Shown: piece by piece, positions 1 to 8,092 of the stretch
Layout of the letters: each line of letters starts with the position of its first letter
Numbering within the stretch: the first letter of the stretch is position 1
Source: Methylobacterium tarhaniae
GTDB taxonomy: Bacteria; Pseudomonadota; Alphaproteobacteria; Rhizobiales; Beijerinckiaceae
DNA length: 64,000 nt
NCBI RefSeq assembly: GCF_001043955.1
Contig: NZ_LABZ01000013.1
Span: 20,963-84,962, forward strand
Direction of reading: 5' to 3'
The notes under the pieces: model-generated
What the model was told of the DNA's origin: nothing
What the model saw: the letters and a program-made list of their open reading frames with translations, nothing else
Database searches by the model: none
Program-made: the position numbers and the translations under genes

Positions 1-726
1 GTCCGCCGTGCGTCCCGCCTCCTGGATCTCGCCGTGGCGCAGCACGATGATCCGGTCGGCGATCTGCGCCACGACGGCGAGGTCGTGCGAGACGTAGACG
101 CCCGCGATGCCGCCTTTGCGCATCACCGCCTTGAAGGCGCGCAGCACCTCGACCTGGGTGGTGACGTCGAGGGCGGTGGTCGGCTCGTCGAAGATCACGA
201 GCTTGGGGTCGCCGATCAGCGCCATGGCGGCCGACAGGCGCTGGAGCTGGCCGCCGGAGACCTGGTGCGGATAGCGCTCGCCGATCGTTTCGGGGTTGGG
301 CAAGGCCAGCGCCCGGAACAGCCCGACCGCCTTGGTGCGGGCCTCCGCCACCGGCATCGAACCGTGGATGCGCACCACCTCGACCACCTGGTCCATGATC
401 GTGTGGGCGGGGTTGAAGGCGGCGGCCGCGCTCTGGGGCACGTAGGAGACGAGGGAGCCGCGCATCCGCGCCCGCTCGCCCTCGGAGAGCGCCCCCATCT
501 CGACGCCGTCGAGGGTGACGGTGCCGCCGGTGACCCGGCAGCCGGGGCGGGTATAGCCCATCAGGTCGAGGGCGATGGTGGTCTTGCCCGAGCCGCTCTC
601 GCCGATCAGGGCGACGATCTCGCCCTCGTCGATGTCGAACGAGACGCCGCGGATGATCTCGACGATGCGGCCGGCATCGGTGCGCGCCTGGATTCTCAGA
701 TCGCGGACTTCGACGAGGCGGCTCAT
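1..726 (-). CDS. Dipeptide/oligopeptide ABC transporter ATP-binding protein (partial)
   Basis: ATPase subunit (DppD/OppD family) that powers import by the membrane complex encoded just upstream. The gene runs off the left edge, so only the first 242 residues are present. Walker A GESGSGKT (42-49), Q-loop YVPQ (95-98), signature VSGGQLQR (156-163), Walker B LVIFDEP (176-182) and switch SHD (213-215) are intact. The ATG overlaps the stop of the preceding permease gene as ATGA, so translation is probably coupled. Whether the missing part ends as a single ATPase or continues as a fused DppD-DppF cannot be seen. Family call is secure; substrate is not. Confidence 0.93.
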   Translation of the reverse strand, partial: MSRLVEVRDLRIQARTDAGRIVEIIRGVSFDIDEGEIVALIGESGSGKTTIALDLMGYTRPGCRVTGGTVTLDGVEMGALSEGERARMRGSLVSYVPQSAAAAFNPAHTIMDQVVEVVRIHGSMPVAEARTKAVGLFRALALPNPETIGERYPHQVSGGQLQRLSAAMALIGDPKLVIFDEPTTALDVTTQVEVLRAFKAVMRKGGIAGVYVSHDLAVVAQIADRIIVLRHGEIQEAGRTAD

Positions 727-1586
727 GCGTCTGCGCTCCGGTCGCGGATCTTCTGGGGCAGGTTGTCGATCAGCAGGTTGACGCTGATCGTCAGGCTCGC
801 GATGGCGAGCGAGGGAAAGATCACCGCCGGGGCGGCGAGGGACAGACCGCCGATATTCTCCTTCACCAGGGCGCCCCAATCGGCGTTCGGCGGCTGCACC
901 CCCAAGCCCAGGAAGGACATGCTGGAGAGGAGCAGCACGATGAAGACGAAGCGCAGGCCCAGATCGGCCAGGACCGGGCCGACGATGCCCGGCAGGATCT
1001 CGGCGCGGATGAGGTAGCCGAGCCGCTCGCCGCGCACCCGCGCCACGGTGACGTAGTCCATGGCGTTGACGTTGACGGCGAGCGCCCGGGCGAAGCGGTA
1101 CGAGCCCGGGGTGTAGATCACCGCCAGCGTCAGGATCAGGACCGGCATCGAGGAGCCGATCGCCGCCACCAGCACCAGCGCCATGATCTTGCTCGGGATC
1201 GAGATCAGCGCGTCGAGGAAGCGGCTGAGCGCCGCCTCGAAGGCACCGCCGATCACCGCCGCCGCCATGCCGAGGGTGACGCCGGTCAAGCAGGCGAGCG
1301 CGACCGAGGCGAGCGAGATCCCCACCGTGTAACGGGCGCCGAACAGGATGCGCGAGAGCACGTCGCGCCCGAGATAGTCGGTCCCCATCGGGTAGGCGGC
1401 CGACATCGGCTGGAAGAAGTCGAAATCGACGATCTCGCCGACCGGATGGGGCGCGATCAGGGGCGCGGTCACCGCGACGACCGCCCAGGCCAGGATCACC
1501 AGGAAGGCGACCGCCCCGACCGGGCTGATCCGGTAGCCGAGGCGCCAGCGGCGCACCGGTCGCGTGCTGGACAGGGAGACGCTCAT
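723..1586 (-). CDS. ABC transporter permease, DppC/OppC type
   Basis: Inner-membrane subunit of the peptide-type importer, 287 aa, normal for DppC. It has a short cytoplasmic N-terminus, a first hydrophobic helix (about 25-47), a periplasmic stretch with the family-typical YPMGTDYLGRDVLSRILFGA (about 70-89), and then the BPD_transp_1 core. The ATPase-coupling loop reads VARVRGERLGYLIRAEILPG (about 181-200). Its start overlaps the end of the DppB-type gene (1583-1586) and its stop overlaps the ATPase start, so the three membrane and ATPase genes form one coupled string. Confidence 0.93.
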   Translation of the reverse strand: MSVSLSSTRPVRRWRLGYRISPVGAVAFLVILAWAVVAVTAPLIAPHPVGEIVDFDFFQPMSAAYPMGTDYLGRDVLSRILFGARYTVGISLASVALACLTGVTLGMAAAVIGGAFEAALSRFLDALISIPSKIMALVLVAAIGSSMPVLILTLAVIYTPGSYRFARALAVNVNAMDYVTVARVRGERLGYLIRAEILPGIVGPVLADLGLRFVFIVLLLSSMSFLGLGVQPPNADWGALVKENIGGLSLAAPAVIFPSLAIASLTISVNLLIDNLPQKIRDRSADA

Positions 1587-2539
1587 GCGTGGCGCAGCCT
1601 CGGGTTGGAGACGATGGTGACGATGTCGGCGATGGTGATCAGCAGGAGGTAGGCGAAGCAGAAGATCATCGCGCAGCCCTGGATCAGCGGCAGGTCGCGG
1701 GTCGCCACCGCGTCGAGCATCAGCTTGGCGATGCCCGGATAGTTGAAGATCGTCTCGACGATGATGACGCCGCCGAGGAGGTAGGACAGGGACAAGGCCA
1801 CCGCGTTGACGATCGGCCCGAGCGCGTTGGGCAGGGCGTGGTGCAGCACCATGCGGCGGCGCGAGGCCCCCTTCAGCAAGGCCATCTCGACGTAAGGAGC
1901 GCTCAACGTCTCGATCACCGCGGCCCGCGTCATGCGGATCATCTGCGCCGAGATGACGAAGCTGAGCGTGATCACCGGCATGGCGAACGCCTTGATCAGC
2001 CCCGCGAGCGTGGTCACGTCGCCGGTCATCGACAGGGCCGGAAGCCAGCCGAGAGTGACCGCGAAGACGATCACCGCGAGCGTCGCGACCATGAATTCGG
2101 GGACCGAGATCACCGCGATGGTGACGACCGCGACGAGGCGGTCGACGAGGGTGCCGCGCAGGATCGCCGCGGTGATGCCGAGCGTCAGGGCGACCGGCAC
2201 CGAGAGCGCGGCGGTCACGCCCGCGAGCTTCAGCGAGTTCGCCAGCCGGTTGCCGATCAGCTCGGCGACCGGGATGCCGTTGACGTAGGAAACGCCGAGA
2301 TCGCCGGTCGCGAGGTTCTTCAGCCAGAGCAGGAAGCGCAGGGCGGCCGGCTGGTCGAGATGCATCGCCTGGCGCAGGCCCGCCACGGCCTCGGGGGTCG
2401 CCGACTGGCCCAGCAGGATCTGGACCACGTCCCCCGGCAGGAGAGTGGTCGCGCAGAAGATGACGATGGCGACGATCAGCAGCGTCATCAGGGTGACCAC
2501 GATGCGTCCCGCGATCATGCGGAGGATGAGAGAGTTCAT
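1583..2539 (-). CDS. ABC transporter permease, DppB/OppB type
   Basis: Second inner-membrane subunit, 318 aa from the chosen ATG. The N-terminal helix is followed by the DppB signature LPGDVVQILLGQ, a long periplasmic segment, and the permease core with the coupling loop ALLKGASRRRMVLHHALPNA. A GTG at 2566 is in frame but sits immediately after a strong hairpin (2569-2604) and would add nine untypical residues, so the ATG at 2539 (MNSLILRM) is preferred. The gene follows the binding-protein gene in the same operon and overlaps the next permease by 4 nt. Confidence 0.92.
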   Translation of the reverse strand: MNSLILRMIAGRIVVTLMTLLIVAIVIFCATTLLPGDVVQILLGQSATPEAVAGLRQAMHLDQPAALRFLLWLKNLATGDLGVSYVNGIPVAELIGNRLANSLKLAGVTAALSVPVALTLGITAAILRGTLVDRLVAVVTIAVISVPEFMVATLAVIVFAVTLGWLPALSMTGDVTTLAGLIKAFAMPVITLSFVISAQMIRMTRAAVIETLSAPYVEMALLKGASRRRMVLHHALPNALGPIVNAVALSLSYLLGGVIIVETIFNYPGIAKLMLDAVATRDLPLIQGCAMIFCFAYLLLITIADIVTIVSNPRLRHA

Positions 2540-2568
2540 GGACGACCCATGCGCTGCTTCTGGCACGA

Positions 2569-2604
2569 GGGCCCTGGCGGGTGACGGATCACCCGCCAGG
2601 GCCC
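2569..2604 (-). promoter_or_regulatory. Intercistronic hairpin between binding-protein and permease genes
   Basis: A perfect 16-bp stem (GGGCCCTGGCGGGTGA at 2569-2584 and its complement at 2589-2604) closes a 4-nt loop. On the transcribed (minus) strand it lies 15 nt after the stop of the binding-protein gene and about 30 nt before the permease ATG, with no T-tract. Such structures in importer operons commonly block 3' exonuclease decay or partially terminate, leaving more binding protein than membrane subunits. The role is inferred; the structure is seen directly. Confidence 0.75.
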
Positions 2605-2618
2605 GCTGAGGATGGCGG

Positions 2619-4223
2619 TCAGGCCCCGAACCAGGTGTATTCCGGCAGGGTGTAGCCCATCATGCCGCCGAGCGGGTTGGCGACCAACCCCTTGAGCTTC
2701 GGCGTCACGCCGTCGAGGTTCGACTGGAAGGCCGGGATCACGGTGCCGGCCCCGTTGGCCACCATCGCCTGCATGTCGCCGTAGATCTGCTTGCGCTTAG
2801 GCAGATCGAGGAGGCCGCGGGCCTCGAGCAGCATTGCGTCGAACTTCTCCGACTTGTAGCGGCTCTCGTTCCACGGCGCGCTCGACTGGTAGAACAGCGA
2901 GAACATGATGTCCGGCGTCGGCCGAGCATTGATGTTTCCGGCGGAGAACGGCTCCTTGAGCCAGTAGTTCGACCAGTAGCCGTCCGCAGGCACGCGGTCG
3001 ATCACCAGGTTCAGGCCGATCTTGCCGCCGGCCTGCTGGAGCACGGCAGCGTAGTCGGCCGAGCTGCTGGCGGCGTCGGAGACCACGATGCGAACCTCCG
3101 GGCCGAGGAGGCCGGCCTTCTGGAACAGCGACTTGGCGCGCTCCGGATCGAACTCGCGCTGCTTCAACTCGGCGTTGTAGTAGGGGCTCCACGCTGGGAT
3201 CGGCTGGTCGTTGGCGATCTCGGCGAGGCCGCGCAGCACCGACTTCTGGATCACCGGACGGTTGATCAGGTACTTGAAGCCCTCGGCGACGCCGGCCTTG
3301 TCGCCGGGCGCGAGGTCGAGCCGCAGGTTGAGGTTGGTGTAGGTGGCGAGCTTGCTGACGAAGGGAGCGATCGACGCGTTGCCCTCGATGACGCGCAGCG
3401 AGCGCGGGTTGAGGTTGGCGCCGACATGGACGTCGCCGGAGAGGACCGCGTTGAGGCGCGCCGGCTCGTCGGCGATCGCGAAATACTCGAAGCTGTCGAA
3501 GTACGGACCCTTCTTGAAGTAGTTCGCGTTGCGGGCCATGACCGAGCGCACGCCCGGCTTGAATTCCTTGAGGATGAAGGCGCCGGTGCCGTTGCCCTTG
3601 GAGAAGTCGGTGGTGCCGTCGGCCACGATCATGAAATGGTGCAGGCCGAGGATCGTCGGCAGGTCGGCATTGGGCGCGGCCAGCGTGATCGTGACCGTCA
3701 GGTCGTCGGCCGTGACCTCGGTGATCTGCTTGGCGAGGGTGGCGACCTTCGAGCCGGTGGCAGGATCGAGGTGGCGCTTCAACGTGAAGACGACGTCCTT
3801 GCCCGTCAGGCTCTTGCCGTCGTGGAAGGTCACGCCCTTGCGCAACTTGACGGTCCAGGTCTTGGCGTCGGTGCTCTCGACGCTCTCGGCCAGTTCCATC
3901 CGCACCAGGCCGGCGCCGTCGATGAAGGTCAGGCGGTTGTAGAGGGCGCAGCAGCGGGTGTAGTCGGTGGCGTTCGAGGCCTTGGCCGGATCGAGCGTGT
4001 CGGCGGTCGAGGCCGCGAAGCCGGCGATCTTGAGGTGGCCGCCCTTCACCGGCTCGGCCGCCAGCGCCGCGCCGGCCCGGCCGAGGATCGCGCCGCCGGC
4101 CGAGAGGGCGACGCCGCCGCCCAGCAGCATCCGCAGCAATTCGCGCCGGTCGGCGCCGCGCCGGATGGCATTCTCGACCATCGTGTCGTCACCCGGAGTC
4201 CAGTTGGCAATCGGGTCGCTCAT
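2619..4223 (-). CDS. ABC transporter periplasmic substrate-binding protein, family 5 (peptide type)
   Basis: Extracytoplasmic solute receptor for the importer, 534 aa, usual length for SBP_bac_5 proteins. The N-terminus is Tat-like (RRGADRRELLRML followed by a Gly/Ala-rich hydrophobic stretch to about residue 48), suggesting folded export. The mature domain shows family hallmarks such as LRKGVTFHDGKSLTGKDVVF and LFQKAGL. The ATG at 4223 has a good ribosome site (AGGAGAAATGCA) 5 nt upstream; the frame stays open further upstream but without a usable site. First gene of a minus-strand operon with the permeases and ATPase. Ligand unknown. Confidence 0.93.
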   Translation of the reverse strand: MSDPIANWTPGDDTMVENAIRRGADRRELLRMLLGGGVALSAGGAILGRAGAALAAEPVKGGHLKIAGFAASTADTLDPAKASNATDYTRCCALYNRLTFIDGAGLVRMELAESVESTDAKTWTVKLRKGVTFHDGKSLTGKDVVFTLKRHLDPATGSKVATLAKQITEVTADDLTVTITLAAPNADLPTILGLHHFMIVADGTTDFSKGNGTGAFILKEFKPGVRSVMARNANYFKKGPYFDSFEYFAIADEPARLNAVLSGDVHVGANLNPRSLRVIEGNASIAPFVSKLATYTNLNLRLDLAPGDKAGVAEGFKYLINRPVIQKSVLRGLAEIANDQPIPAWSPYYNAELKQREFDPERAKSLFQKAGLLGPEVRIVVSDAASSSADYAAVLQQAGGKIGLNLVIDRVPADGYWSNYWLKEPFSAGNINARPTPDIMFSLFYQSSAPWNESRYKSEKFDAMLLEARGLLDLPKRKQIYGDMQAMVANGAGTVIPAFQSNLDGVTPKLKGLVANPLGGMMGYTLPEYTWFGA

Positions 4224-5211
4224 TGCATTTCTCCTGGTTCGACGATGGTCGGCCGGCGGCTCGGCGGGAAGGGGAGGACGGGTCGCCGCGGGCCGCTCTT
4301 CCGCGTCGGTGGCCAACACGAGGATGCAGGCGGATCGGTCGTCGGAGCCCGGGGAACGGGCGACATCCGATCTCGCGGGACTTGCCCAAAAGGTACCGTG
4401 CCGCTCCACGCCCGGGGCGGGAGGGCCTTTCCGACGCCGCCGTGGATCCGGGCGGCGGCAGGTGATGCTCCGCGGATGGCGAAGGCCGGCGCCATCCGAG
4501 TCTGTCCGGTGCCCTCGCCCTCCGCAATCCTTGGAGGATCGATGCCCGGCCCGGTTCTCGATGCAAGCAGTGTGGCGGAGCCGCCTCGTGAATTGCACCG
4601 AAACGACGGAGAGGGACGGCACAAAATTGCGAATATGCGGTCCCGGCAAAATTTATGCGGCACCCCGTCGCGCACGCATCGCGCGTGCTGCAGCGGTAGC
4701 CCCGGGAGCGAGGCCGGTCGTGGCCCGCCCGGTGGGCCGCCGCGCGCAGTCGAGGTCGGGTCTATGCCCGCCGATATGCAGAATAGCGGGGGTCCGACAT
4801 CGCCGGAGGAGTGGCGCAGATGCCGTGCCTGGAGGAAAGCCCTCGGCGTGACCATGATCCCCTGCGGGGATTGGCCGGCGATAGTACGGAAGGGCGGGGA
4901 TGGGACATGCAGGCTGCCGCCTCGCCGGCATCGGGCGGGTCGCCGGCCCCCCGGCCCTGCCGCGAGCCCGGCACGACACGCAACATTCTGCCGTCCCGGC
5001 GTCGTCGGGCTCCGATCCGGGCTTCGCGCGGCATCGGGGCGCCGTCTGGCATGTCCCCTCCCCTGCTCCGGCCCCGCGGAACGGACTTCCGGTGACTTCC
5101 GTCCCCCTGCCGGTGCAGGGCTCGTCCGCGAGAAGGTCGGGACATGATGGGGCGCGGATCGTCCCGCCGCTGCAAGGGAGAAAGGATCGCGCGCCGGCCC
5201 TGCGGCAGCCG
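4224..5211. other. Gene-poor interval of about 1 kb
   Basis: Between the binding-protein start and the cupin terminator every frame reads as Arg/Pro/Gly/Ala-rich low-complexity translation, and none carries a recognisable motif or a good ribosome site. The right half is slightly less GC-rich around 4615-4690, where a promoter for the binding-protein operon is plausible but not identified. A short plus-strand frame from ATG 4777 (MQNSGGPTSPEEWRRCRAW) looks a little more protein-like than its surroundings but has no Shine-Dalgarno site. Confidence 0.5.
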
Positions 5212-5237
5212 AAAAAAGGCGGCCTCGCGGCCGCCTT
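5212..5237 (-). terminator. Rho-independent terminator of the cupin gene
   Basis: Stem AAGGCGGCC (5216-5224) and GGCCGCCTT (5229-5237) with a 4-nt loop. The run of six A at 5212-5217 becomes a U-tract on the minus strand. It lies 38 nt downstream of the cupin stop in the correct orientation. Confidence 0.88.
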
Positions 5238-5274
5238 CTCACATTCGCGAAGAGGGCCCGATGCCGGGCCACGC

Positions 5275-5631
5275 TCACTCGTAGACGCAGACGTAGATCT
5301 TGCGCACCGTCTCGATCGTCCGCCAGATGCCGACGAAGCCGGGCTTCATCACGAAGCTGTCGCCGGCCCGATAGGTCTTGGTCTCGCCGCCCGTCTCCTC
5401 GATCTCGACCAGGCCGGAGAGGATGTGGCAGAACTCGAAGGTGGTGCCCTTGATCGAGTGGGTCTCGCCCGGGGTGGCCTCCCAGATGCCGCTCTTGATC
5501 ATCCCGTCGCGGGACTCGTCCTGCGCCCAGGTCTTGAACTCGGGCGAGCCGGCGATCAGGCGCTCGGGCAGCGGCAGGCCGGGCTTCGGCTCGAATTGCG
5601 GGTCGGTGTCGATGGTGACGAGAAGGGACAT
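5275..5631 (-). CDS. Cupin domain-containing protein (DUF861/EutQ-like)
   Basis: Small single-domain cupin of 118 aa. Residues about 40-110 give the double-stranded beta-helix pattern: GIWEATPGETHSIKGTTFEF (motif 1 region), then EETGGETKTYRAGDSFVMKPGF (motif 2 region). Only some canonical metal ligands are evident (His in ETHS, Glu in FEF), so metal binding is uncertain. Start ATG 5631 follows GAGGAAACAGGC; an upstream in-frame extension is Arg/Pro-rich and rejected. The gene is divergent from the acetyltransferase at 5981 and followed by its own terminator. Members often sit beside amine or sugar-acid catabolic genes; the ligand here is unknown. Confidence 0.85.
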   Translation of the reverse strand: MSLLVTIDTDPQFEPKPGLPLPERLIAGSPEFKTWAQDESRDGMIKSGIWEATPGETHSIKGTTFEFCHILSGLVEIEETGGETKTYRAGDSFVMKPGFVGIWRTIETVRKIYVCVYE

Positions 5632-5980
5632 GCCTGTTTCCTCGGCGTGAGAGCCCTGCGGCGAGCCCGGCCGGCCATCGGCTGGCCGGCTGCGACGCGG
5701 CGGGTCGCTATCATGGCGGCGTGGAGGGCTGGAGAGGGCGGACAGCGCGCGGCGCATCGCCCGCCTCTCCTCGAACCACCTCGACCCTATCGACGAAAGC
5801 CGGGGGCTCCTGCCGTAAATCGGGAGGCTTCGGGCGAAAATTCCGAAAACCGCCCAATCTCCAGCGGAAATGTCGGCGCGATCCGGCGCATCTTACGGCG
5901 AACGGTGGCGTCATGGAGAGGCGGCACGGGCCTCGGGTCCGGGTCGCGCCCCGAGGTGCCGGCCGAAAGGAGTTGATGTG
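5632..5980. other. Divergent intergenic region, cupin / GNAT
   Basis: About 350 bp between two divergent starts, expected to hold both promoters. A less GC-rich patch at 5836-5870 contains GGGCG, an A-rich spacer and CCGCCC as an imperfect inverted repeat. No convincing gene or operator could be assigned. Confidence 0.4.
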
Positions 5981-6868
5981 GTGACGACGTCCCTCAACAC
6001 GATGCGGCTGAAGTCCTTCGAGCTTGCCCCGCAGGACATCGCCTCCGTCGACGTGGACGCGCTCCACGCCTTGTCTCTCGGCGTCGAGTGGCCGCATCGC
6101 CCGAGCGACTGGGACGCGCTCCGGTCCCTTGGACACGGCATCGTCGCCCTGGACGCGATCGGCCGCGTCTTCGGCTCGGCGATGTGGTTTCCCCATGGCG
6201 AGGATTGCGCGACCATCGGCATGGTCATCACGACGCCGCGGGTTCAGGCCCATGGCGGCGGGCGCTGGATGATGGACCGCCTCCTCGAGGAATGCGGCGA
6301 CCGCCGGCTGATCCTGAACTCGACGCGCGCCGCCTATCGCCTCTACGTCTCGCTCGGCTTCGAGCTGCAGGCGACGGTCTATCAGTGCCAGGGCTACGCC
6401 ACGCCCTGGGCCGCCTCGGTCCCGGGCCTCGCGGAGGATGTCGAGGCGATCGCGCCGGCCGGGATCGGCGAGGTCGAGGCCCTGGACGCGGCGGCGTTCG
6501 GAGCCGCCCGGCCCCGGTTGATGGCGCATCTCGCCGAGACGGCCGAGATCCGCGGCCTCCGCCGCGACGGGCGCCTCGTCGGCTACGGCATGCGCCGCGC
6601 GTTCGGGCGGGGCTGCGTCATCGGCCCGGTCGTGGCGGAGAGCGAGGAGGATGCCGTGAAGCTCGTCGCCGCCCTGCTCGTCGGTCTCGATGGGCAGTTC
6701 GTCCGCCTCGACACGCGGCAGCCCTCCGGCGTGCTCCGCACCTTCCTGGAAGCGGCGGGTTTGCGCCTGTTCGACACGACGAAGACCCTGACCCGTGGCG
6801 CGCCGCTCCCCCCGGTCGAGCCCGGGCGTCCGGGGATCTACGGCCTGGCAGCCCATGCCTTGAGCTGA
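5981..6868 (+). CDS. GNAT family N-acetyltransferase, two-domain
   Basis: Predicted acetyl-CoA-dependent acyltransferase of 295 aa. The N-terminal half is a GNAT fold with the acetyl-CoA motif region MVITTPRVQAHGGGRWMMD (a Q-x-x-G-x-G variant) and the helix AAYRLYVSLGFE typical of GNAT C-termini. The C-terminal half (IRGLRRDGRLVGYGMRRA onwards) is a second, weaker GNAT-like lobe. GTG at 5981 (or 5978) is chosen because AAAGGAG lies about 9 nt upstream; an ATG at 6002 is possible. It is a clear paralogue of the next gene, sharing WFP.GED and R.FGRG..IGPVVA. Acceptor substrate unknown, possibly an amine or amino acid handled by the downstream oxidase operon. Confidence 0.85.
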   Translation: MTTSLNTMRLKSFELAPQDIASVDVDALHALSLGVEWPHRPSDWDALRSLGHGIVALDAIGRVFGSAMWFPHGEDCATIGMVITTPRVQAHGGGRWMMDRLLEECGDRRLILNSTRAAYRLYVSLGFELQATVYQCQGYATPWAASVPGLAEDVEAIAPAGIGEVEALDAAAFGAARPRLMAHLAETAEIRGLRRDGRLVGYGMRRAFGRGCVIGPVVAESEEDAVKLVAALLVGLDGQFVRLDTRQPSGVLRTFLEAAGLRLFDTTKTLTRGAPLPPVEPGRPGIYGLAAHALS

Positions 6869-7161
6869 GCCTCGTTCACGACGATCCCGCCGACCTGCCG
6901 TCGCCGCAGCAAGAGACGATGATGATCTGACCTTTTTCGGACGGCGCACGGCAGCGATCGTCGGATCGTTCGCCGGCCCGGCGAAGACGACGACGCAGAA
7001 CGATCAATCCAGCCGGGGCTGCACCTTGCGGCTCCGCTCGGACCGCCTGTGCCCGACTGGACGATGCGCGAAAGCCGTCGGTCTCCGGCGGACGCCGTTC
7101 GCGACCGATGGGCGGGCCTCGCCCGCCCCATCCTGCAACCCGCGCGAGACACCCTCCGACC

Positions 7162-8034
7162 ATGGACACCGCCACCCTCCTCCCGGAAAGCCGGACCGAG
7201 ACCGATCCGGTCGCCCTGGTGCCCTTCGCGGCGGCGCATCTGCCCGGTGCCTTGGCGCTCTCGCAGGAGCTGTCCTGGCCCTACCGGCTCGAGGACTGGG
7301 ACTTCGCGCTTCAGGTCGGCCGGGGCTTCGCCCTGGAGCGCGACGGTGCGGTGATCGGGACGGCGGCGTGGTTTCCCGATGGCGAGGACCACGCGACCGT
7401 CGGCATGATCATCGTGTCGGGCGCGGCGCAGGGACGGGGCTACGGGACGCGGCTGGTGGAAGCGCTGCTCGCGGCGGCCGGACCGCGGACCGTCCTGCTC
7501 AACGCGACCGCCGAGGCGCGCGCGCTCTACGCGCGTTACGGCTTCAGGCCGGTCGGCACCGTCCGGCAGCATCAGGGCCCGTACCGGCGTCACCGCGCGT
7601 CCGTGCCGGACGCGGATGTCCGGGCGATGGAGCCGGCGGATATCGAGGCCGTCGCGCGGCTCGACCGGGAGGCGACCGGGTTCGAGCGGCGCGCGATGCT
7701 GGACCGTCTGATCGCGGCCGGCGAGGGATCTCTCCTCATGCGGGGCGGCGTCCCCGCCGGCTATGCGGTCTCCCGCCTCTTCGGCCGGGGGCACGTCATC
7801 GGCCCGGTCGTGGCCGGGAGCCCGGACGAGGCGCGCCGCCTGATCGAGGCGGCGCTCGCCCCCCTCGACGGCCGTTTCGTGCGGATCGACGCGCCGGACG
7901 CCGCGCAGCTCTCGCCGTGGCTGACGGAGATCGGCCTTCCCCAGGTCGGCGATGCCCTCACCATGGTCCGCGGCGCCGTGCCGCCGACCGGGCCGGCGCG
8001 GCTCTTCGCCCTCGCCAACCAGTCGTTCCACTAG
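7162..8034 (+). CDS. GNAT family N-acetyltransferase, two-domain (paralogue)
   Basis: Second copy of the two-domain acetyltransferase, 290 aa. Here the acetyl-CoA loop is canonical (AQGRGYGTRLVEALL, about residues 93-107), followed by LYARYGFRPVGT. The C-terminal lobe again carries RLFGRGHVIGPVVAGS. Start ATG 7162 has only a weak site upstream. It stands 58 bp before the FAD oxidoreductase gene on the same strand, so it may belong to that operon. The clean acetyl-CoA site suggests this copy is the catalytically standard one. Substrate unknown. Confidence 0.87.
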   Translation: MDTATLLPESRTETDPVALVPFAAAHLPGALALSQELSWPYRLEDWDFALQVGRGFALERDGAVIGTAAWFPDGEDHATVGMIIVSGAAQGRGYGTRLVEALLAAAGPRTVLLNATAEARALYARYGFRPVGTVRQHQGPYRRHRASVPDADVRAMEPADIEAVARLDREATGFERRAMLDRLIAAGEGSLLMRGGVPAGYAVSRLFGRGHVIGPVVAGSPDEARRLIEAALAPLDGRFVRIDAPDAAQLSPWLTEIGLPQVGDALTMVRGAVPPTGPARLFALANQSFH

Positions 8035-8092
8035 GACAGCCGCGACGTCGGCCGACGCCGCCTCTCCCGCACTCGAAGATTCCGGGGCCGCT

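Noticed and set aside
2540..2566. Upstream GTG start for the DppB-type permease
   Set aside because: It would begin 3 nt after the hairpin and adds residues unlike the family; the ATG at 2539 gives the normal N-terminus.
4777..4920. Plus-strand frame starting MQNSGGPTSPEEWRRCRAW
   Set aside because: Composition is somewhat protein-like but there is no ribosome site, no recognisable domain and the frame soon becomes Arg/Pro-rich.
3426..5147. Plus-strand open frame of 573 codons opposite the peptide-binding protein
   Set aside because: Antisense shadow of an unmistakable SBP_bac_5 gene and then low-complexity translation.
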